Part shown: positions 10,537-20,322 of the stretch, piece after piece
How positions within the stretch are numbered: position 1 is the stretch's first letter
Layout of the letters: every line of letters begins with the position of its first letter
Origin: Isochrysis galbana
Taxonomy: Eukaryota; Haptophyta; Isochrysidales; Isochrysidaceae
NCBI GenBank assembly: GCA_018136815.1
Contig: CM030933.1
Coordinates: 558,001-622,000 of the forward strand
Direction of reading: 5' to 3'
Length of the DNA: 64,000 nucleotides
Notes under the pieces: generated by a model
The model's database searches: none
The model's input: the letters and a program-made list of their open reading frames with translations, nothing else
Told to the model about the DNA's origin: nothing
Made by a program: the position numbers and the translations under genes

Positions 10537-13500
10537 TTTTGTTGCCGAAACACAACTATCGTTAAAACGATAGGGTCATGGAGCGCGCGCCGCCGCCCGC
10601 TCTCGCTGCCGCTGCCCTCGCCGGGTGACGACACAAGGGGCACAACCACCGACGATGACGAGAGACGCAAAGAGCTCCGTAGATACTACGTGTGGCTATA
10701 CCAAGAGAGACAAAACGTGAGGGACCGAGACTTGGAGGCGGTGATGGAAGCACACCCCATGACCACGTGGGATAGAGATGCTATAGAGGGGAGAATCACC
10801 ATGGAGGAACTACTGAACGCCATAGCGCAGATAGGCAGCGGCAAGAGCGCGGGACCGGACGCGCTACCGGCGGAATTCTATAAAAGCTTCGTAGAAATAG
10901 TCAAACACGACTTCCTGAGGGTTTTGAACCATGCGCTCGAACAAGGGCACCTGAACGTGTCCATGAGGGAAGGAGACATAATACTCTTGTACAAAAAAGG
11001 GGACACGCGGGACCCTAGAAACTATAGACCTATCACGCTGCTACAAAGCGATTACAAAATCTTAGCCAAAATACTCACGAACAGATTGAAAACGGTGATC
11101 GGAAACATTATTTCGAAGGACCAACTGGGCTTCGTCCCACATAGACTAATAGGCGAGGCTACTCACCTGTTACAACTTACGCACGCGTACCTAGAAGAAA
11201 CAGGGGAGCCCGGACTCCTCCTAGCGCTAGACTGGGAAAAAGCCTTCGACAGAGTTAATTGGGAATTCTATCACCTCGTACTCGAAAAGCTAAAATTCGG
11301 AGAGGACTTCCGTAGATACGCGACGGCTCTAACCAACACCGAAGCGAAGCCCATACGGTACATCAAGGCCAACGGGGGCAGGAGCTTCCCATTCAACGTA
11401 GCGAGCAGGGTTCCTCAAGGATGCCCGCTATCGCCGCTGGCTTTCCTACTAACGGCGGAAGCGCTAACCCGGGCGATCAACGAAAACGAAGAAATAGAAG
11501 GAATAATTATAAACGGAGCTGAACTCAAAATAAGCCAATTCGCCGACGACACGCAGCTTATGGCGGCCGACTACGGCAGCTTGACACGCTCGCTAGAATG
11601 GGTAGAAAGATACGCGGCGGCCTCATGCGGCAAACCTAATGACCAAAAATTCGAAGGACTAAGAATGGGATCCATGAAGAGAAAGCGGCCGCCCGCTAGA
11701 TTCCAAAGATACAAGTGGCTAAAAAGAAGCGAGTATGCGACCATATTAGGGGTTCCGCTAGGAGGGCCTCAGGCCATAAAAGGATTCTGGCGGAAACTAG
11801 CTGACAAAATAGAAAGAAAAACCAGCATATACGAGCCGATCACAAGCAACCTATCTATACATGGCAAAACAAAGGTAGTCAATTTCCTCATATACTCTAT
11901 CCCGAGATACTGGCTGCAAACGCTGGCAGCCCCGAGGTCATTCCACGCGGCGGTCAAGAGATCAGTAGACAGAATACTATGGACGAACGCGCGCACCGGG
12001 CGCAGACTACAGTGGATTAAATACCCCGACATCCCGCTAAAAGGCGCCTCAGAGAAAGACCCCCAACTGGGGCTGGGCCTCCTGGACTGGGACAACCACG
12101 TCAAAGCGCTACAATCCAAATGGATCCTAAACTACCTGGACGCCCGCCAGGCGCAATGGAAGCAAGTGCTCGACGCATGGTTCTGCCGCACAAACATAGG
12201 GAGGGCAGCAGTGCTCTCGACGATACACACGAGCAAGCTAACCGAGGGGATAACGGGCCCAAGCAAACTCCCGGAGTTCTGGAAGAGAGCGCTGAATAAT
12301 ATTCGCACACTCAAGCTAACATCCCTAGGGACGAGTAGAGAAGGCTTACTATCGCAACCCATATGGGGCAGCCCGACGCACCCGGGGCCCAAAATGAACC
12401 CCTCGTGGGCGAAGCTATGGAACAAGCTGGATTGCAACACCATACATAACGTATTTACAGACTTCGGCGCAACATCGCCCTACCGTAGCGAGGATTGTGA
12501 ACAATATCTTAGAAACAATGACACTTACATTCACTTCCAGGGAGAATATATCCCGAGAGACAAATTCTTGGCATCATGGAGCGCCATTGTAGATCACGCC
12601 GAGACGATGTTGACGTCACGGGCGGCCCCAACGGATGCAGAGACCTCGGCGACGAGGCGGGAAACCAGCGAACATCGCGGCTCGGAAGAGCATACCCCGA
12701 AACTACACATAGCCCAAGACGGCAGCTACTTCGCCGAGCTCAAAGGCGAATGGTATGAAGCGGAGCTCTCGTACCTAGGTACGCCCATAATCGGCGCAAG
12801 ACTCGACAAAGCCCCCGAACAGCTAGATCCCTCCCCACCGGCAAAATGGGGGGATGGCTTTAAATCAAACAAGAGATTGGAATACCCCCTAGCGGACGAG
12901 TATACCCTAGACGGAGACACCCCTCTGGACAAAATGGGAGTGGAACAACTTACACGAGCAATGCAGAAGACGGACGGAAAGCGTAGACGCCTAACGGGGC
13001 CCGAGAATTGGAAACGGCGGCTACCGACACCCGACAACACGTGGGAGCACCTAGCCACAATATATACATCCCCGATGATGACGGCGAGAGATACACACCT
13101 CCACTTCAAGCACCTAACCCACAGAAGGATAGGCACATACAACCGGTTCGCGGACAGGGACAAAACCTGCCGCATGTGCAAAGCGTCTAACGAATCTTCC
13201 ACCCACTTGGGAGAATGCCCGAGGGTAGTCAAGATTTTCGAAACGCTCGACAAACTGGCAAGGTACACTCCCCGAAGTGGTAGAAGCAGGGAAGAGGTAA
13301 TCATAGATAACCTTTTCATGCACCCCGGGGGGGAAACACCGCGATCGCTCACCATACTCTACACTCTAGCGTGGAGATATATTTTGACAGACTTTTACAG
13401 GATACACTACGATGGCATTGAATTCTCGGAGGAATCAGTGTTGATAAGAACGATAGATAGGTACACGACGCTAAGCAAGGCACTACTTTTTGCGAGTACA

Positions 13501-13695
13501 ACAGACTCGGCTAGGACCGCCCAAGCAGGCATGGGCAGACAGCCGAAGAAAAGGATCGACATGAACGATGTATACCCTATATTCACACTAGGTGCAAGAG
13601 GTAAGCTAGAACCAAGTCTAGAGTTACAAGCCCTGACCACCACGTTGGGGGTGGCATATATAACTGCCGAGAGACCCGAACCAGAACAAGACTGA
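10429..13695 (+). CDS. LINE-1 reverse transcriptase ORF (endonuclease-less)
   Basis: One open frame of 1,088 residues. The first roughly 41 codons are flanking DNA and the next 25 come from the element's 5' leader; homology to other LINE copies starts near ERRKELRRYYVWLY at about 10660. Fingers/palm motifs follow in order: SIGPGKSAGPDALPAE-like block near 10840, LLYKKGDTRDPRNYRPITLL near 10985-11040, LALDWEKAFDRV near 11221, VPQGCPLSPLAFLL near 11410 and the catalytic FADD near 11540. The C terminus carries a Cys-x2-Cys-x8-His-x3-Cys knuckle (about 13168-13216), as in L1-type zf-RVT domains. No endonuclease domain is present, so it could not nick a target itself. No stops interrupt it, suggesting a young copy. 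It would act on LINE RNA in the nucleus. Confidence 0.85.
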   Translation: MERPVPKYTSSATGTPSYVGRQEIMPPRRLGGGDSAFCCRNTTIVKTIGSWSARRRPLSLPLPSPGDDTRGTTTDDDERRKELRRYYVWLYQERQNVRDRDLEAVMEAHPMTTWDRDAIEGRITMEELLNAIAQIGSGKSAGPDALPAEFYKSFVEIVKHDFLRVLNHALEQGHLNVSMREGDIILLYKKGDTRDPRNYRPITLLQSDYKILAKILTNRLKTVIGNIISKDQLGFVPHRLIGEATHLLQLTHAYLEETGEPGLLLALDWEKAFDRVNWEFYHLVLEKLKFGEDFRRYATALTNTEAKPIRYIKANGGRSFPFNVASRVPQGCPLSPLAFLLTAEALTRAINENEEIEGIIINGAELKISQFADDTQLMAADYGSLTRSLEWVERYAAASCGKPNDQKFEGLRMGSMKRKRPPARFQRYKWLKRSEYATILGVPLGGPQAIKGFWRKLADKIERKTSIYEPITSNLSIHGKTKVVNFLIYSIPRYWLQTLAAPRSFHAAVKRSVDRILWTNARTGRRLQWIKYPDIPLKGASEKDPQLGLGLLDWDNHVKALQSKWILNYLDARQAQWKQVLDAWFCRTNIGRAAVLSTIHTSKLTEGITGPSKLPEFWKRALNNIRTLKLTSLGTSREGLLSQPIWGSPTHPGPKMNPSWAKLWNKLDCNTIHNVFTDFGATSPYRSEDCEQYLRNNDTYIHFQGEYIPRDKFLASWSAIVDHAETMLTSRAAPTDAETSATRRETSEHRGSEEHTPKLHIAQDGSYFAELKGEWYEAELSYLGTPIIGARLDKAPEQLDPSPPAKWGDGFKSNKRLEYPLADEYTLDGDTPLDKMGVEQLTRAMQKTDGKRRRLTGPENWKRRLPTPDNTWEHLATIYTSPMMTARDTHLHFKHLTHRRIGTYNRFADRDKTCRMCKASNESSTHLGECPRVVKIFETLDKLARYTPRSGRSREEVIIDNLFMHPGGETPRSLTILYTLAWRYILTDFYRIHYDGIEFSEESVLIRTIDRYTTLSKALLFASTTDSARTAQAGMGRQPKKRIDMNDVYPIFTLGARGKLEPSLELQALTTTLGVAYITAERPEPEQD

Positions 13696-14009
13696 GACGA
13701 GATACACCTCGACGGGACATAAATCCACCGAAACACGATAGCGGCCAGCAAGGGCGAGAAAGAGACGAGCACGCCCGCGACCCAACAGACACACAACGAC
13801 AACTAACCAATAACAGGCCTGCCCGGAACCCGCGCTCTGAACCAGGCTCGTGGTAGCGCACCCGAGCCGAACCCCGGATACCGAAGACAAAGGAATGAAG
13901 GGGAGAAGGGGAGGAGGTGGAGGAAAGGGAAATTAAGGGCGGTGGTATCAGGGATGGGGAAGTACCCTAGGTTAGTAGGTGTGTAGCCCAGAATCTTCAG
14001 ATGTTTTTT
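10553..14009 (+). mobile_element. L1-like LINE (LINE-1) with 5' hairpin, deleted endonuclease and 16-bp target duplication
   Basis: The 16-mer TTTTGTTGCCGAAACA is present at 10537-10552 and again at 14010-14025, so the insertion lies exactly between. The element starts with CAA plus the palindrome CTATCGTTAAAACGATAG (10556-10573) and, four bases later, an ATG at 10578. The 3' end is AGAATCTTCAGATG followed by T's. The reverse-transcriptase frame fills most of it. The endonuclease and any ORF1 are missing although the 5' terminus is present, so this copy arose by internal deletion, not simple 5' truncation. The 3' untranslated part (13696-14009) is purine-rich (GGGGAGAAGGGGAGG) and differs from that of the 29- and 54-kb copies. 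Confidence 0.85.
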
Positions 14010-14025
14010 TTTTGTTGCCGAAACA

Positions 14026-14666
14026 TCTCGAAAGTCAGGGACCCGTGAGGGTTCAAGAAGCAATCCCAGGTGGTGGGAGCAATACAGGGGCGGAAAGGAG
14101 CGGCAAAACGCACGGGAACTCGTGGCGGCCCATGCCGCCGGGCGCGCGCAAGCGCTGAGGCTGCCAAACGCAAAGCGCTCACGCTCACGCGTCACAAACG
14201 CAAGCTCGAGAGGCAAGCGAGCGAAAACACAAGAGCAGGATCCAACGGTGACAGACGCAACCACAGCGTCGTCCTCGACGTGCCCGCATCCACCGCGGGT
14301 CCACGTGCACGCGATAGAGGGAGCTCTTTGCAGATGCAGCCGCCTGTGCGCATGCGGATGGACGACAAGCGACATGAACACGAGGAGCGAGAGTAGAGAG
14401 CGCGCAAAGCTGTTCTCTTGGTCCTATCTTCAGAGCCTGACATGCTAGGCTTTCAGGGGCAATACCACAACTGAGCCTCGCCATGTGGCTGCCCGGCGAA
14501 GAACCCGCAGAAATAGCCAGGAAATCGCACCATCAACAATGCGCGCGACACGAGCTTTGCGTATGACACTCGGATGATCTTAAGAAGAAAACCTAACCGC
14601 ATGAAGAGTCGAGCGAGGAATCCGCCGATTGTTGACCGCTGATGCAGCTGACGCATGCCGTTGGCA
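14026..14666. other. Region downstream of LINE-1; no gene seen
   Basis: It holds Arg-rich frames (about 14070-14450) on both strands without domain signal, then the probable 3' flank of the minus-strand hydrolase gene. Confidence 0.5.
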
Positions 14667-16111
14667 TCACTCGTGCTTGTGCAACCACTCAACGAGTCTT
14701 GCCGCAGGTATTTCCCATTTAGTTGCAAGCATCACGTCGTGTGGCAAACCGTGGCAGACAATTGGCGGCTCGACCCCGAGAAAGTACGCCGCCTCCTGGA
14801 GTCCCTCAACATCCACCACCTTGTCTTCTGATGCGCCCATCACGAGACAAGGTGGAGCACATGCAAGCCATCTGCATAGAGAGCAATGGTGGAGGAGGAG
14901 ATTAGAGGCCACGTTGAAAGGAGTCTGGACCCCTTAGACAAATCAACTGAATTTAGGCTTGGGAGAATGAAGTGAGGCTATGTTTGAAGTCAGGCGCGTA
15001 TCAGGGCGTAAACACCGAGCCGAGGAGGCAGCATGCTAAACGAGGATGCGTTGGGGCTTGCAATCGTGGACACTGAGAATGTGTGTCAGCCTGTTAATCC
15101 ATCACGTCACGCACTTGGCCCGCCCATCATCTCCGGAGGATCGAGACGGCAGGTTCCGCGTAAAGTCGCGAAGATCCAAGGAGACCAGTGAGTCCGCAGC
15201 AAAGCGCTCCACATACCTGTGTGGAAGCAGCGATCATGCATCAGTCGGTTCATACGCGAGGGAGATGTCACCCTTAATCGTGGACGTGTGCGATCGAACT
15301 ACCAATTGGTGGAACATGGAGGTCGCGTGGACCAAGAGGTTGCAATGTCACCAAATTGGTGATGTGTAGCACAGGGCTTGGAGCTGCCACCAATTCACCG
15401 AGCATTGGCAGAGCCAGACTTGTGAAAGGATGCGACAGGCTTTTCGCAGCATTTCAGGTTGATTCACCGCTGCACGTCACTTTCGGGCAATGTGTCATCG
15501 AGGAAGACGGCACGTGCATCCTTGGTTGAGCGAGTTACAGTCTTAAACGCCAACCCTTTCGTCACAAGCAGTGCTACGCCTGGGGAACGGCGCAAAAATC
15601 TCCCGACCATCGCCATGTTACCAGAGGGGGGTACCGGACAGAGAAAAGCGGCGGCAGCCGCTGGGTGTCCTCGCGCGAGGTATTCATACAGAAAGGCTCC
15701 GCCGAACGAGTGACCGACAAGCGTAGGTGGCGGCTCGCCTGTGCTCATGAGGTGGTCCTCGACAAACGCGCGCAGGTCGTTGACGTGCTGCTCAGCGAAG
15801 ACCTTCATGGTCCCCTCCGGCGCAGGCGATCCCGACGTACCGCGCAGGCTCACCGCGTGTGCCGTGAAGCCCCTGTCAGACAGGTAGCCCATCCAATGCT
15901 CCGCCCAGCACCACGCGCCATGCACGCTGCCGTGGACTAGCAGCACGTGGCGTGCCGAGGGAGAGGCGGCGGGCTGACGCAGCCACTCCATCCTCAACCC
16001 CGTCGACAATTCCGCCACCCTCGACTCGAGCGGGGCGCGCGCGAGGGAGGAGAGGGCGGACAAGAGCAGCAGCGCGACACCCATCGTCGGCGAGAGGGGA
16101 GAGAGCGCCAC
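14667..16111 (-). CDS. Alpha/beta-hydrolase with signal-type leader, three exons
   Basis: Exons on the minus strand are 16111-15468, 15216-15115 and 14871-14667 (316 residues); all joins agree in phase and the introns are GT-AG. The N terminus has a hydrophobic stretch (GVALLLLSALSSLARA, about residues 11-26) that could be a signal peptide or the first part of a plastid leader. Family features: HG oxyanion motif at residues 60-61 (LLVHGSVHG), nucleophile elbow GHSFGG with Ser135, acid Asp265 in GASEDKVVD, and His293 in GLPHDVM. The catalytic triad is therefore complete only when all three exons are joined, which strongly supports the model. The fold covers esterases, lipases, thioesterases and related enzymes; substrate cannot be assigned. 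The first intron carries several ACCAATTGGT-type palindromes. Confidence 0.85.
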
Positions 16112-17085
16112 GCCACAATTTCGAATTTCAGTTCCGCGTCATGTGGATGTGCCCCAGATCTCCTAGGAATTCACAGGGAGTAAAGTACTGTTGGTTAGGA
16201 GAGGGCTGGCCTACGGCCTTCAGCTTCAGAAGGGCAAGAATCCTACATGTGAAACACAGGATCAGTGTGTTTCTACAGAGGCCAAACACAGCCGTGTTTC
16301 GCCGTGTTTCCATCCCATGCTCCGTGCCGCGCAGCAAACACGGAACAAACACGGTGAGCCTGCGGGGCGCCTGGCGCCTGCCTGCCGGAGCGAGTTGCGG
16401 CGTTGCGGCGTTGCGGCGTTGCGGCCTGGGCCGGGGAGGAAGGAGGAGGAGGCCCCGGCTTGCTGCAAGCTGCAGGCTACACGCTATGGGCTGCCCACTG
16501 CTACTGCGCTACTGCTAGCTATATTAGCTATCTATAGCTATATAGCTATACGGATGGATATGAATGATATCAATACGTAGCCAACCCACCCTCCCCCACA
16601 CACCTCCCCCAATCCACAGACATACCGACATAACACACACATAACCCACGCACTCACATTGCACACATATACACATACATTGCACATCAATGTGACAAAT
16701 CGGCAATCGGAGCATCAGAGCATCAAATCTGCCACCATCTCTCGACTTGGAGTGACATTTTCATCGGTGATCCAATCATCTTCTGCGTCGCTATCGAACT
16801 ATCGTTAAAACGATAGGGTCATGGAGCGCGCCACGCTCCTACCACCTGGACAGAATGGCTCGCCAGGCATCATATCAAGAAATGCCGCCCTAGCAGTCAC
16901 GCCAATCGCCACAGCCGCCCGCGCGCATCGCATCGAAGTGGCCGTGTGTGGCGACGACAACAACACCAACGTTACCCGGCCGAACGAGCCGGAGTGCCCA
17001 ACTTCCGAACACGACCGGGCGCGCTGGCGGCGCTTTCACGTTCTACCACCTGGATAAGGCGAGAAGCGCTCAATCACCATCACCC
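16112..17085. other. Intergenic repeats including a second LINE-type 5' hairpin
   Basis: At about 16255-16320 is an AAACACGG/CCGTGTTT-rich repeat also found inverted near 63.1 kb. From 16515-16700 are TAGCTATA and CA-rich simple sequences. At 16799-16833 is a copy of the LINE 5' terminus (CTATCGTTAAAACGATAG, then GGTC, then ATG at 16821) identical over about 32 bases to that of LINE-1. The frame from that ATG to 17057 (78 codons) resembles nothing I know, and no element end could be found. Confidence 0.55.
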
Positions 17086-17245
17086 ACCGCATGGAAAAGC
17101 GTTCAATCACCATCAGCCTACACGTGGAACGCGTTCAATCACCATCACCCCAACCGCATGGAAAAGCGTTCAATCACCATCAGCCTACACGTGGAACGCG
17201 TTCAATCGCCATCACCCCCACCGCATGGAAAAGCGTTCAATCGCG
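17086..17245 (+). repeat. Minisatellite with alternating ~33-bp units
   Basis: Two related units alternate: GCGTTCAATCACCATCA followed either by CCCCAACCGCATGGAAAA or by GCCTACACGTGGAAC, giving a higher-order period of about 66 bases repeated a little over twice. Confidence 0.85.
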
Positions 17246-17373
17246 GAGGATCGTGGGGATCATGAGGGTAGCGCTATCCAACCCACTCGTTTGGCAAGAG
17301 GACTGATGCATCCCGCTCGAGTTGGTGCGTGACACAAAAATATGTACGATACTATTATACGATACTATTATAC

Positions 17374-17821
17374 ATGTCCAGCACTAGCGATGTTGACATA
17401 AATTACTCAACAGTACTAAATCCGAACAATATCAAGAATATCCTTACGAGCACGGCATCCGACAATGGGGCGTGGCGGTACGAAATTGATCGAGCTCTGA
17501 ATAACAACAAGGAGAAGGAGCTGTACGAAAAATTCGTGAATAAGCTTGATGATGACCAATACGGCAAGTTCATAAATAAGGGCATACATATCATTCAGGC
17601 GTTTCGATAGAGGGTATGTTAATTACGATCAGCTCACGCAAATTGCCGAGAAAGAGGGGTTAGAACATCAGATGAAGAACATTCAGAATCCAAATGAACA
17701 TGATTTGAATACGATTATGATAGATAAAAATTTCAAGAACGATGTAACTACATTGGTGCAGAGGGTGTTGTCAGTATCGCGTAAGTTGTATGAAAAAAAG
17801 ATGCGAAACCCCCCACGCTAG
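17374..17821 (+). pseudogene. AT-rich foreign gene remnant, possibly viral, with one frameshift
   Basis: A methionine at 17374 opens a Lys/Asn/Asp/Ile-rich frame that stops at 17610. From 17600 the next frame continues in the same style to a stop at 17821. A single-base shift near 17600 would connect the two; I give only positions. Base composition and codon use (AAT, AAA, GAT, ATA) contrast sharply with the GC-rich neighbours. Upstream is AT-rich DNA with a doubled ACGATACTATTATAC. This looks like a horizontally acquired gene, for example from a large DNA virus or polinton-like element of algae, but I do not recognise the protein, so viral origin is inference. It ends directly at the decayed LINE-2 region. 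Confidence 0.55.
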
Positions 17822-17989
17822 AAGGTCACGTTGACGTTATGTAAGAACACGGACCAAACCCGTTCCATCACCCTATAGACGTGTAACGAAACCTGTATTC
17901 TGCATTTACGCGGTGCGCGCTCTGCGATCGGAGCGGCAGAACTCGAGGATCGATGGGGATGTATGCCGGTTGAATCCCAAGAGTGTGTT

Positions 17990-19028
17990 CCACAGACGAG
18001 GTTTGGGCTCGCCTCTCGCATCGTGTACGCTAGCGTACCCGTGTCCAGCGCTAGGTTATATAGTCTAGTCAGTATCGGCGCAGCTATCTTGTCGTGTGCT
18101 TTGTATAATTCCGCCGGGAGTCCGTCCGGGCCCGCGCTTTTGCCGGGGCCTATGCTCCGGATAGCCTGTAGCGTTTCTTCGACGTCTATGCGGCCCTCAG
18201 TGCGGCTCTTGTCCAGGTCACTGAGGGGGCGTTTTGTCAGCGCGGCCTCTAAGTCCGGGACTCTGTGTGCTTCTTTGGGGGAGTATAGCCACACGTAGTA
18301 TCTCCGGAACTCTCTCCGGATGGCTTGGTCCGAGACTACGGTCTCGTTTTCTGAGTGGGCTGGTTGGTCCCAGTTTTCGGTTCGGAATAGCTCGGTGACG
18401 TTGGATTTCCATCTTCGCGTCTTAAGTTGCGCGAAGAATTCTTTCGAATGTAGGTCCTCCCGCCGGAGCTGGCGGTGTAGCGGGAGATCCTTCAGTGGGA
18501 CTTTGCTGCGGGCTTCCGCAAGCTCTTTTTGTGTCTGGGCTATGTCCAACGTTAGTTTCGCGTCCGGTCCTTGTTTCGCTAGCTGAATGTTTAGCCTCGC
18601 GGCTTTCAGTTCCAGGGCGGATTGTATTGAGGGTTGCTTCCTGGCCGCAGTTTCTTCCCTTAGGAATGTGGCTATGTGGTTTTTCGTGTTTTCCCACACG
18701 GTCTCCGGGTTCTCTCCGTGGTCCATCTTCCGTGCAGCGCTCTGCAGGAGCATTTCTATCAGCTTCTTTGCTCCTTTCTCGTGGATGATTTCCAGGTCTA
18801 ACGGAGGGTCGAATCGGCGTCCGGGTTTATATCCCGGGGTCTCGAATGTTGCGAGAACCGGGAGGTGGTCCGATGCGGCTCTTCCCGAGAATAGGTCCGG
18901 GCTGGGCCCGTGTTTCTGCCATTGGAAGGTGTCTGTGTCGATGCTGTGGTATAGCCTGTCGATCCTTGTGTGGATCGTGGCCGCCATTCTTGTGTATCCC
19001 GTGTCGGGGGCTAAACGCATTGTGTGGT
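17990..19028 (-). pseudogene. LINE-2 fragment: endonuclease C terminus and start of reverse transcriptase
   Basis: Read on the minus strand, the frame has the end of an APE-type endonuclease (SDHLPVLATFE, the conserved SDHxP motif), a long basic linker, and the first RT block (GPGKSAGPDGLPAELY) matching LINE-1. Similarity to LINE-1 stops after TMREA (about 18010), before the catalytic palm. The upstream part of the endonuclease is replaced abruptly by the minisatellite at 19030. The fragment shows what LINE-1 lost: together the two copies imply an endonuclease followed by reverse transcriptase in the intact element. Confidence 0.8.
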
Positions 19029-19228
19029 GAACAGGGATGGTGGAGGGGAGGGTGGAGGGGAGGGTGGAGGTGGTAACGATGGAGGAGGGGAGGGTGGAGG
19101 GGAGGGTGGAGGGGAGGGAGGTGGCAATGTTGGTGGTGGAGGAGTGGGTGGAGGGGAGGAGGGTGGCAATGTTGGTGGTGGAGGAGTGGGTGGAGGGAAG
19201 GAGGGTGGCAATGTTGGTGGTGGAGGAG
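19029..19228 (+). repeat. GGTGGAGGAG minisatellite, left block
   Basis: G-rich tandem units of about 39-42 bases (GGTGGCAATGTTGGTGGTGG, then AGGAGTGGGTGGAGGGGAGG). It is continuous with the block at 19620-19850; a 391-bp MITE separates them. Long Gly- or Pro-rich frames are artefacts. Confidence 0.9.
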
Positions 19229-19619
19229 CCCAGATGGGACAATAGGCTTCTAATAGGTTCTATTAAGAGGTCAAGAGGCCTACCAGACCTGTTACCTGTT
19301 AATAGGTAATAGGTAAAAAAAATCTTTCAATATTCGCGCCTCGCGCGTGGCTATAGGCCTATACTATAGGTACCGCTATCGTAGCCACGCCCAAATCATC
19401 TCAGATCCCTTCCTCTCCCTAGTAACTAAGCTCAGAAGTCAGAAGCCAATCATATTCATATGAAAAATTATAAATCACACACACATACTGATACATCTAT
19501 ATTAGTAAAATGAGTTTTATTTTGACCTGTTACGGACCTATTGCGACCTGTTAACATGTCCTCTTAATAGGAAGAGGCCCCCGAAACCTGTTGACCTTGT
19601 ACCTGTTGTCCCATCCGGG
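19229..19619. mobile_element. hAT-like MITE inserted in the minisatellite, 8-bp target duplication
   Basis: The ends are inverted repeats: CCCAGATGGGACAATAGG at left (19229-19246) and, in reverse complement, CCCGGATGGGACAACAGG at right (19602-19619); 16 of 18 match. TGGAGGAG flanks both sides. Removing the element and one copy of that octamer restores the minisatellite unit exactly. Subterminal regions are dense in AACAGGT/AATAGGT motifs in inverted orientation, likely transposase-binding sites. The 391 bases contain no transposase. The 8-bp duplication points to the hAT superfamily (inference). Confidence 0.85.
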
Positions 19620-19850
19620 TGGAGGAGTGGGTGGAGGGGAGGAGGGTGGCAATGTTGGTGGTGGAGGAGTGGGTGGAGGGGAGGAGGGTGGCAATGTTGG
19701 TGGTGGAGGAGTGGGTGGAGGGGAGGGATGTGGCAATGTTGGTGGTGGAGGAGTGGGTGGAGGGGAGGGAGGAGGGAGGTGGCAATGTTGGCGGTGGAGG
19801 AGTGGGTGGAGGGTAGGGAGGTGGCAACGTTGGTGGTGGAGGAGTGGGCC
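19620..19850 (+). repeat. GGTGGAGGAG minisatellite, right block
   Basis: About five units of the same 39-42-base repeat as 19029-19228, with small variants such as GGGATGTGGCAATG and GGGAGGTGGCAACG. It ends just before the repeat family at 19.96 kb. Confidence 0.9.
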
Positions 19851-19963
19851 GTGGCTCTGGGCGTCGGGCCGGATCGAATCGAGGCATTCCTGCGGTGCGA
19901 GGGGCCAGGATGGATTAGAACGAGTGTGTGCGACCCTCAATCAAGAACCAGCGTGCGAGCTAC

Positions 19964-20322
19964 TAGTGACCCCCCACCCTGCTCGCGAGAGCTCTGGGCT
20001 CTGCATGGCCACCACCTCCAGGCCATTCTTCGGCCGATCGCGGGCGATCGGACGTCGCGGAAGCTCCGCGTTTCTAATAGTGATGCGCCCCACATTCACC
20101 ATTCCGATTCACTCCCGTGAGCGCCCGCCTGAATCTCCCAAAATAGACCGCCACGCGCGGGGGAAGGGAGGGGGGTCCCTCACCGACGCCATTGCCATTC
20201 GTGGGGCAGGAGGGGGTCGTTCGGAGGGGGGAGGGAGTTGCCGGGGCAGGTAGGGGGGGACCCTAAGGAATCCTTGGATACCCAGGGGAGGTGGAAAATA
20301 GTGGTTAAAATGAGTGAGTGAC
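19964..20322 (+). repeat. Dispersed repeat family R1, copy 1
   Basis: This segment (GCTCGCGAGAGCTCTGGGCT ... CGGAAGCTCCGCGTTTCTAA ... GGAATCCTTGGATACCCAGG) recurs at 25268-25545 with few changes and, more diverged, at about 41694-42058. It ends in AGTGAGTGACCGGGCTAC; the reverse of that end is found alone at 25005 and 32507. It has no coding capacity; probably a non-autonomous mobile element. Confidence 0.8.

Noticed and set aside
19011..19245. Gly- or Pro-rich protein genes in the GGTGGA block
   Set aside because: Tandem repeat on both strands.
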